This document shows, piece after piece, positions 36,164-44,828 of a stretch of DNA of 64,000 bases; the stretch's first letter is position 1; each line of letters starts with the position of its first letter. This stretch comes from Mangrovimicrobium sediminis (GTDB lineage Bacteria; Pseudomonadota; Gammaproteobacteria; Pseudomonadales; Halieaceae). The stretch covers positions 62,001-126,000 of the forward strand of contig NZ_SRLE01000004.1 of assembly GCF_004745945.1 (NCBI RefSeq), in the 5' to 3' direction. A program made the position numbers and the translations under genes. Under the pieces are notes generated by a model. It ran no database searches. It was not told where the DNA came from and saw only the letters and a list, made by a program, of their open reading frames with translations.

Positions 36164-38020
36164 ATGTCCAGGCAGCGTTTACCGGTAGTCGTCAGTGTCG
36201 GTGGTTTCAACGGCGCGGGGCGGGCCTCCGGTCATCACGCGGTGGCGCGCCTGGCCTACGCCGCCATGGATCGGCCGACGCAGGTGCGCACCCTGTCCGC
36301 CCTCGGCGCCATGATGGGTGTATCCGACCCGCTCGACAAAGAGCAGTACATCCTCGACCACACCCTGATCCGGCGCATCGAGCAGCAGCACTTCGACGTC
36401 GATTCCGTGCTCTGGAACCAGCGCTTCCCCACCGAGAGCAACGGCCACCCGGTCAATTTCGACCTGGAGCGCCGCCACCTGCCGGACGACGTGCCCGCCA
36501 GCTGGACCATCACCCCGACCTCGGTGACTCACGTCAACGTGACCATCCGCGGCCAGCAGGAATTTCTCCTGCCCACCTACCGCGAGTTCGAGGTCAAGGC
36601 GGCCAGCCAGCTGCCCACCGGTTTCGAGCCGGACAAACTGTACCCGGCGCGCAGCCACCCGCGCGGCCTGGCCCTGACCGTCTGCGCCGCCTCCGATGCC
36701 CTGGGCAACCTCGGCATCGACTGGGAAGTCATTCGCCGCAAGGTGCCTGCGGACCAGATCAGCGTCTACGCCGGCAGCGCCATGGGCCAGCTGGACGGGA
36801 ACGGCGCCGGCGGCATGCTCAAGTCGCGCTACATGGGCAAGCGGGTCACTTCCAAGTACTGCCCCCTGAGCCTGGCCGAGATGCCGGCGGATTTCATCAA
36901 TGGCTACGTGCTCGGTTCGATGGGCTCGACCGGCGCTACCCTCGGCGCCTGCGCCTCGTTCCTCTACAACCTGAAGAACGGCATTGCCGATATTCGCTCT
37001 GGCCGCGCGCGCGTCGCCTTCGTTGGCGCCGCGGAAGCGCCGATCAACCCGGAGATCATGGAGGGCTACTACTCCATGGGCGCGCTGGCCTCGGACAAGG
37101 AGCTGCGCGAACTGGACCGTCTGGGCCCGGGCGCGGAGCCTGATCACCGCCGCGCCTGCCGCCCCTTCGCCGATAACTGCGGGTTCACCATCGCCGAATC
37201 CTCGCAGATGGTCGTGCTGTTCGACGACGCCCTGGCCATGGAACTGGGCGCCACTATTCTTGGCGCTGCCCCTGAGGTGTTCGTCAACGCCGACGGCTAC
37301 AAGAAGTCCATCTCCGGCCCCGGCGTCGGCAACTACATCACCATGGCCCGGGCCATGGCGACCACCCGCGCCATCGTCGGTGAGCAGGCCCTGCGCCACA
37401 ACGGCATCATTCAGGCCCATGGCACCGGCACGCCGCAGAACCGGGTCACCGAGTCCGAGATCATGAGCCGCATCGCCGGCAACTTCGGCATCGAAAGCTG
37501 GCCGGTGGCGGCGCTCAAGTGCTACCTTGGCCACTCGCTGGGGGCCGCCTCGGGCGACCAGGTGGCTGCTACCCTGGGCATGTGGCACCACGGCGTGATC
37601 CCGGGCATCAGCACCATCGACGACCTCGCCGGCGATGTGCGCACCGAGCACCTGGCCTTCAGCCGCGAGCATCGCCGCTTCGACCCGCAGGAGGCCGCCT
37701 ACGCCATCGTCAATTCCAAGGGGTTCGGCGGCAACAACGCCACCGCGACGCTGCTCAGCCCGGCCACCACACAGCGCATGCTGCAGCAGCGCTATTCCGA
37801 GAGCGAGTGGTCTGCCTGGCAGGCCGCCAATGAATCGGTGCTGCAGGCGCAGGAGGATTACGACGAGGGCATGATCGACGGCACTCGCGAACCGGTGTAC
37901 CGCTTCGACCACGGCGTGCTGCTGGACGGCGACGTCGATCTCGGGCCGCGGCAAATGGCGGTCGGCGGCCTGCCGATCAATCTCGACCTGCCGAATCCGT
38001 TCGAGGATATGCAGCTCTGA
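36164..38020 (+). CDS. fabY: Beta-ketoacyl synthase FabY
   Basis: Condenses acetyl-CoA with malonyl-ACP to start fatty-acid synthesis, a role FabY plays in Pseudomonas in place of FabH. The 618 residues match that family's unusual length, with a long N-terminal part before the thiolase fold. Catalytic cysteine C263 is in TLGACASFLYN; the histidines are in HGTGTPQNRVTES and KCYLGHSLGAASG. GAGGG precedes the ATG. The 231 bp after it, up to the acyltransferase, hold no gene or motif beyond small inverted repeats. Confidence 0.9.
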   Translation: MSRQRLPVVVSVGGFNGAGRASGHHAVARLAYAAMDRPTQVRTLSALGAMMGVSDPLDKEQYILDHTLIRRIEQQHFDVDSVLWNQRFPTESNGHPVNFDLERRHLPDDVPASWTITPTSVTHVNVTIRGQQEFLLPTYREFEVKAASQLPTGFEPDKLYPARSHPRGLALTVCAASDALGNLGIDWEVIRRKVPADQISVYAGSAMGQLDGNGAGGMLKSRYMGKRVTSKYCPLSLAEMPADFINGYVLGSMGSTGATLGACASFLYNLKNGIADIRSGRARVAFVGAAEAPINPEIMEGYYSMGALASDKELRELDRLGPGAEPDHRRACRPFADNCGFTIAESSQMVVLFDDALAMELGATILGAAPEVFVNADGYKKSISGPGVGNYITMARAMATTRAIVGEQALRHNGIIQAHGTGTPQNRVTESEIMSRIAGNFGIESWPVAALKCYLGHSLGAASGDQVAATLGMWHHGVIPGISTIDDLAGDVRTEHLAFSREHRRFDPQEAAYAIVNSKGFGGNNATATLLSPATTQRMLQQRYSESEWSAWQAANESVLQAQEDYDEGMIDGTREPVYRFDHGVLLDGDVDLGPRQMAVGGLPINLDLPNPFEDMQL

Positions 38021-38251
38021 CGGTTGATCGGGGCTGGTTCTCGGCTCCGCAACAGTGCCCGTTCTGTTCCCAACGTGAGAGCCGGCCGCAACAGCCGGTC
38101 ACCAGCCCTCCGAGGCTGCCAGCCAGGGTATCTGCGGCAGCGAGCCAACCCACACAGCTATTTCTGAGGAGGGGGTACCGTAATGGCGTCAGTAATACAG
38201 AGCCGGCGGTCGGCTAGCGCCAGCGTGAATGGCGTTCTGGAGACACCCTGC

Positions 38252-39259
38252 TCAAGCAAATTTTCGGCGAATCGCCCGCCTGCTTGGCACTTCGATGAGT
38301 CTGTAGGACAGGTAGGCCACCAACAATGACAAGGCCATAAAAATTGGCAGCGCCAGTGCTGGGTACTGGCTAACATTCTCCCCCATCAGTCGTAAGACCG
38401 GCAGGTGCAAAAAGTACCAAGAGTAGGAGATCTTGCCCAAGAAATCCCCCACGGGGTTGGCGAGCAGCCGGTTGTTGTCCGGAACCAGGAACACCAGGAA
38501 AAAAAAGGCCAGACCCATCACCAACAGGACCATCGGGTCCTGCCAGGTTCCATGCTGGACAGAAAAGACCGCCTCGAACACCTGTGGATACAGCAAAAAA
38601 ATCAACAGCAAGGCGAGCAGATACCAGGCGGACTGCCAGGGCGCCAGCTTCTGCCGGTATGTATACAAGCGCCCCAGCACGATCCCCACGAAAAAGTAGG
38701 GTAGGGCGATCAGTATTTTAGTGTCGAGAATATACCCTCGGTGCCCCCAGATCGGATTCGGGAAATGCATTGCGGCCAGGATCAAAAAAACCAGGGCCAT
38801 CAGAGCATACAGGTAGGCCGGACGCTTCGTGTATAGCATCCATAATGGAACGAAAAGTAAATAGAACTGTACTTCAGGCGCTATGGTCCACAATACATCC
38901 CTGCCGGACAGTAGGGTGAGGTGTGAGATCAGGCTGGGAACATTAATCACCCCATAAAAGATATACTTGACCCCAAGCTTATGCAGCGCATATGAGAGCA
39001 GAACGACGGCTACGAACAAGGGCATGACCCGCGCGACTCTGGCCACCAGGAATTGGCGGGCGCGCGCTTTGTCGTAAGCGTGCTCCAGGTACAAATGAGA
39101 CATCAGGAAGCCGCTCAGAATAAAAAACAACATTACGCCGAGCTGGCCGGCGGCGCTGCCCAGAAGCTCTCCCCAAAGCATTGACACATTGCTGTAGTGG
39201 CTCAGAACCACAATCAGGGCGGCCAGAGCACGCAGCGTGTTCAGTTTGCGGATTTCCAT
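38252..39259 (-). CDS. Acyltransferase 3 family membrane protein
   Basis: Integral membrane O-acyltransferase (OafA/YrhL-like), probably acetylating a surface polysaccharide or lipid. It has 335 residues with about ten spans, the N-terminal IRKLNTLRALAALIVVLSHYS motif with the catalytic histidine, and the GVMLFFILSGFLMSHLYLE segment. Its DNA is visibly lower in GC than the neighbours, with runs of A and T, and it has no polysaccharide genes around it, which suggests recent acquisition. Confidence 0.88.
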   Translation of the reverse strand: MEIRKLNTLRALAALIVVLSHYSNVSMLWGELLGSAAGQLGVMLFFILSGFLMSHLYLEHAYDKARARQFLVARVARVMPLFVAVVLLSYALHKLGVKYIFYGVINVPSLISHLTLLSGRDVLWTIAPEVQFYLLFVPLWMLYTKRPAYLYALMALVFLILAAMHFPNPIWGHRGYILDTKILIALPYFFVGIVLGRLYTYRQKLAPWQSAWYLLALLLIFLLYPQVFEAVFSVQHGTWQDPMVLLVMGLAFFFLVFLVPDNNRLLANPVGDFLGKISYSWYFLHLPVLRLMGENVSQYPALALPIFMALSLLVAYLSYRLIEVPSRRAIRRKFA

Positions 39260-39322
39260 AAATACCAGGTATTGCGCGCTTGATATGACCCAGGGATTGA
39301 GCCCCCGGTAGTAAGTAAACCG

Positions 39323-40033
39323 CTAGACCGCCGGCGCCTGCGCGGGCAGCGCCTGGCCGATGGCCTGGTAGGCCTTTTTCAACCACATCTTCGCGCGCTG
39401 GCGCTCCATCAGGCTGAGGCCGGGGGTGTCGGCGTCTTTCAGGTGCTGCGCCGCCCAGAAGCTCAGGCTGAGGTTGTCGATCTTGCGCATGGTGTCCGCG
39501 TGCAACTCCGGCACGCTGGCGCGGCGCACGCAGGATGCCGCCTCGCCGGTGGCCGCCAGCGCGGCGTCCGCCGCGGAGAAATTGCTGCCGCAGCCGAGAT
39601 TCTGCACCACAACGCAGGGCATATTGGTCGCGTGCTTGCCGAGGAATTTCTGCAGCAGTTGCGCCGAGTCGAGCCCGTCGTCGATCACGTACCAGTAGGT
39701 GAAACCGGTGCCGGTCTCTTCACACAGCTCCAGCACGCCGCTCTCCTCCAGCCAGCGCTCGAGAAAGCGCTCGCTCTGCGCCGGCAGGTCGACGATCACC
39801 TGCAGTTCCTCCTCCAGCGCCGATTCCATGATCTGGTCGATGCTGCTGAAGGTGTCGAGGTTGATGGCCCGGGTGAATTCCGGGTAGAAGCGGGTCAGGG
39901 TGCCGTGGGACTGGTCGGCGTCGAGGCCGAGGTAGGTCTGGCTGTGGTCCAGGAAATACTGCGACAGCAGGCGGGAAAACACGGATTTTCCCACGCCGCC
40001 TTTCTCGCCGCCGACAAAATGGATATTGCTCAC
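39323..40033 (-). CDS. ParA/MinD-like P-loop ATPase, orphan
   Basis: A 236-residue ATPase with a deviant Walker A motif (GGEKGGVGKSVFSRLL), LGLDADQSHGTL switch and VIVDLPAQS Walker B. No parB, parS or plasmid gene accompanies it, so it is not a normal partition locus. GTG 40033 follows GGAGCGA; an in-frame ATG seven codons earlier (40054) lacks a ribosome site. Role unknown; positioning or a regulatory switch are possible. Confidence 0.8.
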   Translation of the reverse strand: MSNIHFVGGEKGGVGKSVFSRLLSQYFLDHSQTYLGLDADQSHGTLTRFYPEFTRAINLDTFSSIDQIMESALEEELQVIVDLPAQSERFLERWLEESGVLELCEETGTGFTYWYVIDDGLDSAQLLQKFLGKHATNMPCVVVQNLGCGSNFSAADAALAATGEAASCVRRASVPELHADTMRKIDNLSLSFWAAQHLKDADTPGLSLMERQRAKMWLKKAYQAIGQALPAQAPAV

Positions 40034-40114
40034 GAAATCGCTCCGGGGACCCATCGGTCCAGGCTTTGGTAACAGTGTAGTTGAGGTGTGCGCCGCACGC
40101 GGGCGGCGCGATGA

Positions 40115-40125
40115 GGGGGGGGGGG
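40115..40125. repeat. Run of eleven guanines
   Basis: A homopolymer G11 lies between the ParA-like gene and gabD, in the upstream region of the ParA-like gene. Length could vary by slippage or be a sequencing artefact. Confidence 0.6.
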
Positions 40126-40153
40126 CCGACGCCGTCGCCCCCGGGACGCGCTG

Positions 40154-41614
40154 TCAGGCCAGCCCGCCCATCAGCATGTACTTGATCTCGACGTAATCGT
40201 CGATGCCGTACTTGGAACCCTCGCGGCCGGAGCCGGACTCCTTGATGCCGCCGAAGGGTGCCATCTCGTTGGAGATGATGCCCTCGTTGATGCCGACGAT
40301 GCCGTACTCCAGGGCCTCCGCGACACGCCACACGCGGCCGATGTCGCGGGTGTAGAAGTAGGAGGCGAGGCCGAACTCGGTGTCGTTGGCCATGGCGATC
40401 ACTTCCTCCTCGGTCTTGAAGCGCACCACCGGCGCCACCGGGCCGAAGATCTCGTTGCGGAACACCGCCATTTCCGAGGTCACTTCGGTGAGCACGGTGG
40501 GCTGGTAGAAGCATTCGCCGAGGTCGTGGGGGGCGCCGCCGAGAGCGACCTTAGCACCCGCTGCGACCGAGGCCTCCACCAGCTGGTGCACGTCGTTGAC
40601 CGCCTGCGCGTTGACCAGCGGACCGATGGTAATGCCTTCCTGCATGCCGTCGCCGACATTGAACTCCGCGGTGGCCTTGACCAGTTTCTCGACGAAGGCA
40701 TCGTACACGGCGTCCTGCACGAACAGGCGGTTGGAACACACGCAGGTCTGGCCGGAATTGCGGTACTTGGAAATCATCGCGCCCTGGATGGCGGCGTCGA
40801 GGTCGGCGTCGTCGAACACGATGAACGGCGCGTTGCCGCCCAGTTCCATGGAGGTCTTCTTCATGGTGCCGGCGCACTCTGCTTCGAGTTGCTTGCCCAC
40901 CGGGGTGGAGCCGGTGAAGGTCAGCTTGCGCACGATGGGGTTGGAGGTCATTTCCGCGCCGATCTGGCTGCTGCTGCCGGCGAGCACGTTGATCACCCCG
41001 GCGGGTACGCCGGCACGGTGGGCCAGTTCGGCCATGGCGAAGGCGGACAGCGGGGTCTCGGTGGCCGGCTTGATGACGATGCTGCAGCCGGCGGCCAGGG
41101 CCGGGGCGGCCTTGCGCGCGATCATCGCGTTGGGGAAGTTCCAGGGGGTGATGGCGGCGACCACACCGACCGGCTGCTTGATGCAGACGATGCGCTTGTC
41201 CGGGCCGGGGCCGGGAATCACGTCGCCATCGATGCGCTTGGCTTCCTCGCCGAACCACTCGACGAAGGCCGCGCCGTAGGCGACCTCACCGCGGGACTCC
41301 GCCAGCACTTTGCCCTGCTCGGCGGTCATGATGATGGCCAGGTCTTCCTGGTGCGCCATCATCAGGTCGAACCACTTGCGCATGATGTTGGCGCGCGCTT
41401 TGGCCGGCAGGCGCTTCCAGTCCTGCATCGCGGCATCCGCGGCGGCGATGGCGCGGGCTGTTTCCGCGGTGCCGGTCTTCGCGACCTCGGCGATCACCTC
41501 GCCATTGGCGGGATTGCGCACCGGGAAGGTGGCCCCGTCGTCGGCGTCCACCCACTCCCCGTTGATAAAGGCCTGGGTTTTCAGCAGTTGCGGGTCGGAC
41601 AGGGGCAGGGACAT
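40154..41614 (-). CDS. gabD: Succinate-semialdehyde dehydrogenase
   Basis: Oxidises succinate semialdehyde to succinate with NADP, the last step of GABA breakdown. It has the GabD-type ALDH core: ITPWNFPNAMIARK, MELGGNAPFIVFDDAD with the general-base glutamate, and the catalytic cysteine in NSGQTCVCSNR. The 486-residue length is standard. ATG 41614 has AAAGGA upstream. No GABA transaminase is adjacent. Confidence 0.9.
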   Translation of the reverse strand: MSLPLSDPQLLKTQAFINGEWVDADDGATFPVRNPANGEVIAEVAKTGTAETARAIAAADAAMQDWKRLPAKARANIMRKWFDLMMAHQEDLAIIMTAEQGKVLAESRGEVAYGAAFVEWFGEEAKRIDGDVIPGPGPDKRIVCIKQPVGVVAAITPWNFPNAMIARKAAPALAAGCSIVIKPATETPLSAFAMAELAHRAGVPAGVINVLAGSSSQIGAEMTSNPIVRKLTFTGSTPVGKQLEAECAGTMKKTSMELGGNAPFIVFDDADLDAAIQGAMISKYRNSGQTCVCSNRLFVQDAVYDAFVEKLVKATAEFNVGDGMQEGITIGPLVNAQAVNDVHQLVEASVAAGAKVALGGAPHDLGECFYQPTVLTEVTSEMAVFRNEIFGPVAPVVRFKTEEEVIAMANDTEFGLASYFYTRDIGRVWRVAEALEYGIVGINEGIISNEMAPFGGIKESGSGREGSKYGIDDYVEIKYMLMGGLA

Positions 41615-41705
41615 GGTCGTATCCTTTTCTCGGGCTCGCGGGAGGTGGAAATTGTAAGGCCGCAACTATACTCCAAACATCCCCCGGGGTGGGAGGGCGC
41701 GGCGA

Positions 41706-42755
41706 TTAATTGCGCCGGCGGCGAGAGAGGCTGTGCTTGCGCACCAGGCCGCGCAGCTGGTCGTAGGTCAGGCCTAGGGCGTCGGCGGTGCGCCGCTGGT
41801 GTTGTCCGTGGCGGGCCAGGGCCTCGACCAGCACCTGTTTTTCCAGTGCGTCCATGTGTGCGGCGAAATCGCTGACTTCACTGGTGTTCCCGCTGTTCCC
41901 GTTGTTCGCGGTTTCCGAACCCGGTTCAGCTGCGGGTGGCGGGTCGGAGCGCATCGGCGGCGCTGCGGGTGAGCTTGCCCAGGGGCGGCGGAACGGGTCG
42001 ATGACAATCTCGCCCACCGGCGCGTCGGCGTTGCCCCAGCGGTACAGCGAGCGTTCGACCACGTTCTTCAATTCGCGCACGTTGCCCGGCCAGTCGTGGT
42101 CGAGCAGGGTGGCCATCGCCGTCTCACCAAAACCGGGGAACAGCTCCCAGCCCAGTTCTGCGCTCATGCCGACGCCGAAGTGGGTCGCCAGTTCGGCGAT
42201 ATCCTCGCGGCGTTCGCGCAGCGGCGGCAGGTGCACGACGTCGAAACTCAGGCGGTCGAGCAGGTCGGCGCGGAATTCGCCGCTGGCGGCGAGCTGCGGC
42301 AGGTCGGCATTGGTGGCGGCGACCACCCGTACATCGACTGAAATGCTCTGCTGCCCACCGAGGCGCTCGAATTCCCCGTACTCGACCACGCGCAACAGCT
42401 TTTCCTGCAGGCGCAGGGACATGGTGCCGAGTTCGTCGAGGAACAGGGTGCCTCCGTCGGCGCGCTCGAAACGACCGTGGTGCAGGCGCGTGGCTCCGGT
42501 GAACGCGCCCGGCTCGTAGCCGAACAGCTCGGACTCCAGCAGTTCCTCGGCCATGGCGGCACAGTTCACCTTGACCAGTGCCGCGTCCCAGCGCGGTGAC
42601 AGGAAGTGCAGGCGCTGCGCCGCCAGTTCCTTACCGGTGCCGCGCTCACCGAGGACCAGGACCGGGCGCGGCACCGGGGCAAGGGCCGAGATGTGGTCCA
42701 GCGCCTCGGCGAGGAGGGCGGAATTACCGATCATGGTGTCGGGAGCACGTTTCAT
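41706..42755 (-). CDS. pspF: PspF, sigma-54 activator of the phage-shock operon
   Basis: AAA+ enhancer-binding protein that drives the psp promoter; it has no receiver domain and is held in check by PspA. Walker A GERGTGKE, the sigma-54 contact loop GAFTGA, Walker B GTLFLDELG and the DWPGNVRELKN segment are present. A 45-residue polar linker precedes a Fis-type helix-turn-helix (RTADALGLTYDQLRGLVRKH). Divergent from the psp genes, with shared control sites. Confidence 0.93.
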   Translation of the reverse strand: MKRAPDTMIGNSALLAEALDHISALAPVPRPVLVLGERGTGKELAAQRLHFLSPRWDAALVKVNCAAMAEELLESELFGYEPGAFTGATRLHHGRFERADGGTLFLDELGTMSLRLQEKLLRVVEYGEFERLGGQQSISVDVRVVAATNADLPQLAASGEFRADLLDRLSFDVVHLPPLRERREDIAELATHFGVGMSAELGWELFPGFGETAMATLLDHDWPGNVRELKNVVERSLYRWGNADAPVGEIVIDPFRRPWASSPAAPPMRSDPPPAAEPGSETANNGNSGNTSEVSDFAAHMDALEKQVLVEALARHGQHQRRTADALGLTYDQLRGLVRKHSLSRRRRN

Positions 42756-42767
42756 GGGTTAATAATA

Positions 42768-42819
42768 CCAAATAGTAGGTCAATAAGGCCGTTTTATTAG
42801 GCTAAATATGCCAAATAGT
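42768..42819. promoter_or_regulatory. Repeated CCAAATAGT sites, candidate PspF binding sites
   Basis: CCAAATAGT occurs at 42768-42776 and 42811-42819, exactly 43 bp (four helical turns) apart, each followed by a nearby AGG and a GGC. They lie upstream of the psp sigma-54 element and close to the pspF start, where PspF sites serve both activation and self-repression in enterics. Confidence 0.5.
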
Positions 42820-42888
42820 TAGGCGTAATTTGGCCAAATCGTACGTGGAATCCCAATAAAATCATAAAAAACAATGGACTACAGATTC

Positions 42889-42904
42889 TGGCACGAACCC
42901 TGAT
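42889..42904 (+). promoter_or_regulatory. Sigma-54 promoter of the psp operon
   Basis: TGGCACGAACCCTGAT has a perfect -24 half. The -12 half is weak, with GA in place of GC. It lies about 55 bp before the first gene. The position opposite pspF supports it. Confidence 0.65.
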
Positions 42905-42958
42905 AGGAGATAGAGGCAACACTGAAACCGCAACCACTGGAGAAAAAAGGAAACGACA

Positions 42959-43141
42959 ATGCCCAGGTTGAGTGAGCGATTGGTTATCTACTCTGCGTTA
43001 CTTGTGCTTTGTGGTCTCACCGGAATCGCAGTTGCCCCGGCCGCGGGGGCGCTGAGTTTCTTCCAGGTGGTAGTGGTGATTGAACTGATTTACTGGTTGG
43101 CCAAACCCGCCCGCGACGCCGGGCGGAACGCCGGCCACTGA
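42959..43141 (+). CDS. Small two-helix membrane protein, first gene of the psp operon
   Basis: A 60-residue protein with two hydrophobic helices (LVIYSALLVLCGLTGIAVAPA and FFQVVVVIELIYWLA) and a basic, amphipathic tail (KPARDAGRNAGH). It stands between the sigma-54 promoter and pspA, where enteric bacteria have no gene. It is not PspB, PspD or PspG by sequence, though the size recalls PspD. A-rich purines (GGAGAAAAAAGG) precede the ATG. Probably membrane-stress related. Confidence 0.75.
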   Translation: MPRLSERLVIYSALLVLCGLTGIAVAPAAGALSFFQVVVVIELIYWLAKPARDAGRNAGH

Positions 43142-43158
43142 GCAACAGGAGAACTGTG

Positions 43159-43839
43159 ATGGGTATTTTTTCCCGTATGACCGACATCATCAACTCGAAC
43201 ATCAACGCGCTGCTGGACCAGGCCGAGGATCCGCAAAAGATGATCCGCCTGATTATCCAGGAGATGGAGGACACCCTCGTCGAGGTGCGCTCTTCCTCCG
43301 CCCGGGTGCTCGCCGATCGCAAGACCGCCGCGCGCAAGCTGGAGCGGGTCCAGGCCGAGGCCGAGAGCTGGGAGAACAAGGCGCGCCTGGCGATCAGCAA
43401 GGGCCGCGAGGACCTCGCCCGCGCCGCGCTGCAGGAAAAGTACGCGATCGAGGACGAGATCGCGGCGATAGAAACGGAACTGAAGGCGGCCGACGATCAC
43501 ATCACCCAGCTGAACGACGAGATCGCCCAGCTGCAGCAGAAGCTTACCGACGCCCGCGCCAAGCAGAAGGCGCTGACCATGCGCAGCCGCACCGTGGAAT
43601 CGCGCATCAAGGTCAAGCGCCAGATGCATCGCGAGCAGCTGGACGAGGCGTTCAACCGCTTCGAGCACTTCGAGCGGCGCATGGACAACCTCGAAAGCCA
43701 GCTCGAGTCCATGGACCTGGGGCGCGACGTCTCCCCGGACCTGGCGGCGGAAATCGACTCCCTGGAGGAGGACGAGCGCGTGAACGGCGAACTGGAGCGC
43801 CTGAAGTCCGAACTGGGGCAGCGCCCGAACCAGGAATGA
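43159..43839 (+). CDS. pspA: Phage shock protein A
   Basis: Peripheral membrane protein of the PspA/ESCRT-III family that stabilises damaged inner membrane and inhibits PspF. The 226 residues begin with the amphipathic helix MGIFSRMTDIINSNINALLD, then the coiled-coil hairpin (EDPQKMIRLIIQEMEDTLVE ... RSRTVESRIKVKRQ). Length is right. AGGAG precedes ATG 43159; a GTG one codon upstream is closer to it. Confidence 0.95.
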   Translation: MGIFSRMTDIINSNINALLDQAEDPQKMIRLIIQEMEDTLVEVRSSSARVLADRKTAARKLERVQAEAESWENKARLAISKGREDLARAALQEKYAIEDEIAAIETELKAADDHITQLNDEIAQLQQKLTDARAKQKALTMRSRTVESRIKVKRQMHREQLDEAFNRFEHFERRMDNLESQLESMDLGRDVSPDLAAEIDSLEEDERVNGELERLKSELGQRPNQE

Positions 43840-43911
43840 ACTTGAATTGGCTCTCTCGAGGAACAATGGCAGCATGAGTGCTACGGCGCAGTCTGCCCAA
43901 GGAAACCACTG

Positions 43912-44175
43912 ATGCAATTCTGGAACTTTATGCTGGCCCCGACCATCCTGTTCATGGTGGTCGTGGCGCCAATCTGGATCACCATGCACTACCGCAGCCT
44001 CAACCGGTCGTCGCGCAGCCTCTCCGAGGAAGACCGCGAAACCGTCGAGCACATGCTGGAGACTGTGGACACGCTCGCCGAGCGCATCGCCACGCTGGAA
44101 TCCCTGCTCGATGCAGACCATCCGGAGTGGCGGGATTCGGTGCGCAACCGCAGTCGCGAGGAGGAGCATTCATGA
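43912..44175 (+). CDS. pspB: Phage shock protein B
   Basis: Small inner-membrane protein that with PspC relieves PspA inhibition of PspF. It has 87 residues with one N-terminal span (MLAPTILFMVVVAPIWITMHYR) and a leucine-zipper-like tail (VEHMLETVDTLAERIATLESLL). It overlaps pspC by 4 bp (ATGA). The 72 bp between pspA and pspB hold no recognisable signal beyond the ribosome site. Confidence 0.9.
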   Translation: MQFWNFMLAPTILFMVVVAPIWITMHYRSLNRSSRSLSEEDRETVEHMLETVDTLAERIATLESLLDADHPEWRDSVRNRSREEEHS

Positions 44176-44669
44176 GTCGTCGCAATCGCAAGGACTCCCA
44201 CTACGAAAGCGCCTACCGCCGCACCCGCAGCAGCAAGGCGCGCGGCTGGGGCATGGGACTGTACCGCAACACCCGCGACGGCAAGATCGCCGGCGTGTGT
44301 GCCGGCCTCGCCGACCACTTCGATATCGCCCACTGGGTGATGCGCCTGGTGTGGATCGGCGGCTTCCTGTTCACCGGTACCCTGGCCCTGTGGGCCTATG
44401 TGGGCGCCTGGATACTGCTGTCGCCGCAGCCGTCGCGCTACGGCGAGGATGATATCGAGGACTGTGCCGATATCGGTGTGGCCATGGAATACGACGAGCG
44501 CTACCACGATTACCGGCCCAAGCGCGTGTTCCGCTACCCGGAGCCGAGCAGTGTGCGGCTGAAGCGGGCGCGCGAGAAACTCGACGCCACCCTGCGCCGG
44601 GTCGAGGACATGGAGTCCTACGTGACCTCGCGCCGCTTCGACCTGGACCGGGAATTCTCCAAGCTGTAA
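44172..44669 (+). CDS. pspC: Phage shock protein C
   Basis: Inner-membrane partner of PspB. The PspC domain is at residues 25-90 (LYRNTRDGKIAGVCAGLADHF, then the span LVWIGGFLFTGTLALWAYVGAWILL). The N-terminal 25 residues are very basic, and the C-terminal 70 form a charged coiled coil (LKRAREKLDATLRRVEDME). At 165 residues it is longer than the enteric protein. Coupled to pspB; last gene of the operon. Confidence 0.92.
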   Translation: MSRRNRKDSHYESAYRRTRSSKARGWGMGLYRNTRDGKIAGVCAGLADHFDIAHWVMRLVWIGGFLFTGTLALWAYVGAWILLSPQPSRYGEDDIEDCADIGVAMEYDERYHDYRPKRVFRYPEPSSVRLKRAREKLDATLRRVEDMESYVTSRRFDLDREFSKL

Positions 44670-44705
44670 TCCCTCTCCCCCGGCGGGGTCCGACCCCGCC
44701 GGTTT

Positions 44706-44764
44706 CGACCAACCAGCCCCCGACGATTAAGCCCCCGACGGATCAGTCCCGACGAACCAGCCTC
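44706..44764. repeat. Four imperfect 15-bp tandem repeats
   Basis: Units at 44706, 44721, 44736 (14 bp) and 44750 follow CGACSRAYCAGCCCC. They lie between the ends of pspC and the convergent radical SAM gene; a less regular version continues to about 44825. Confidence 0.6.
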
Positions 44765-44828
44765 CGCCGAATTACTTTTCGGCAAATCGCTCCGGTAAAC
44801 CAGGCCCCGCACATCACTCCCCCGGCAA

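Noticed and set aside
39323-40033. Plasmid or chromosome partition locus
   Set aside because: No parB gene or parS-like repeats are adjacent.
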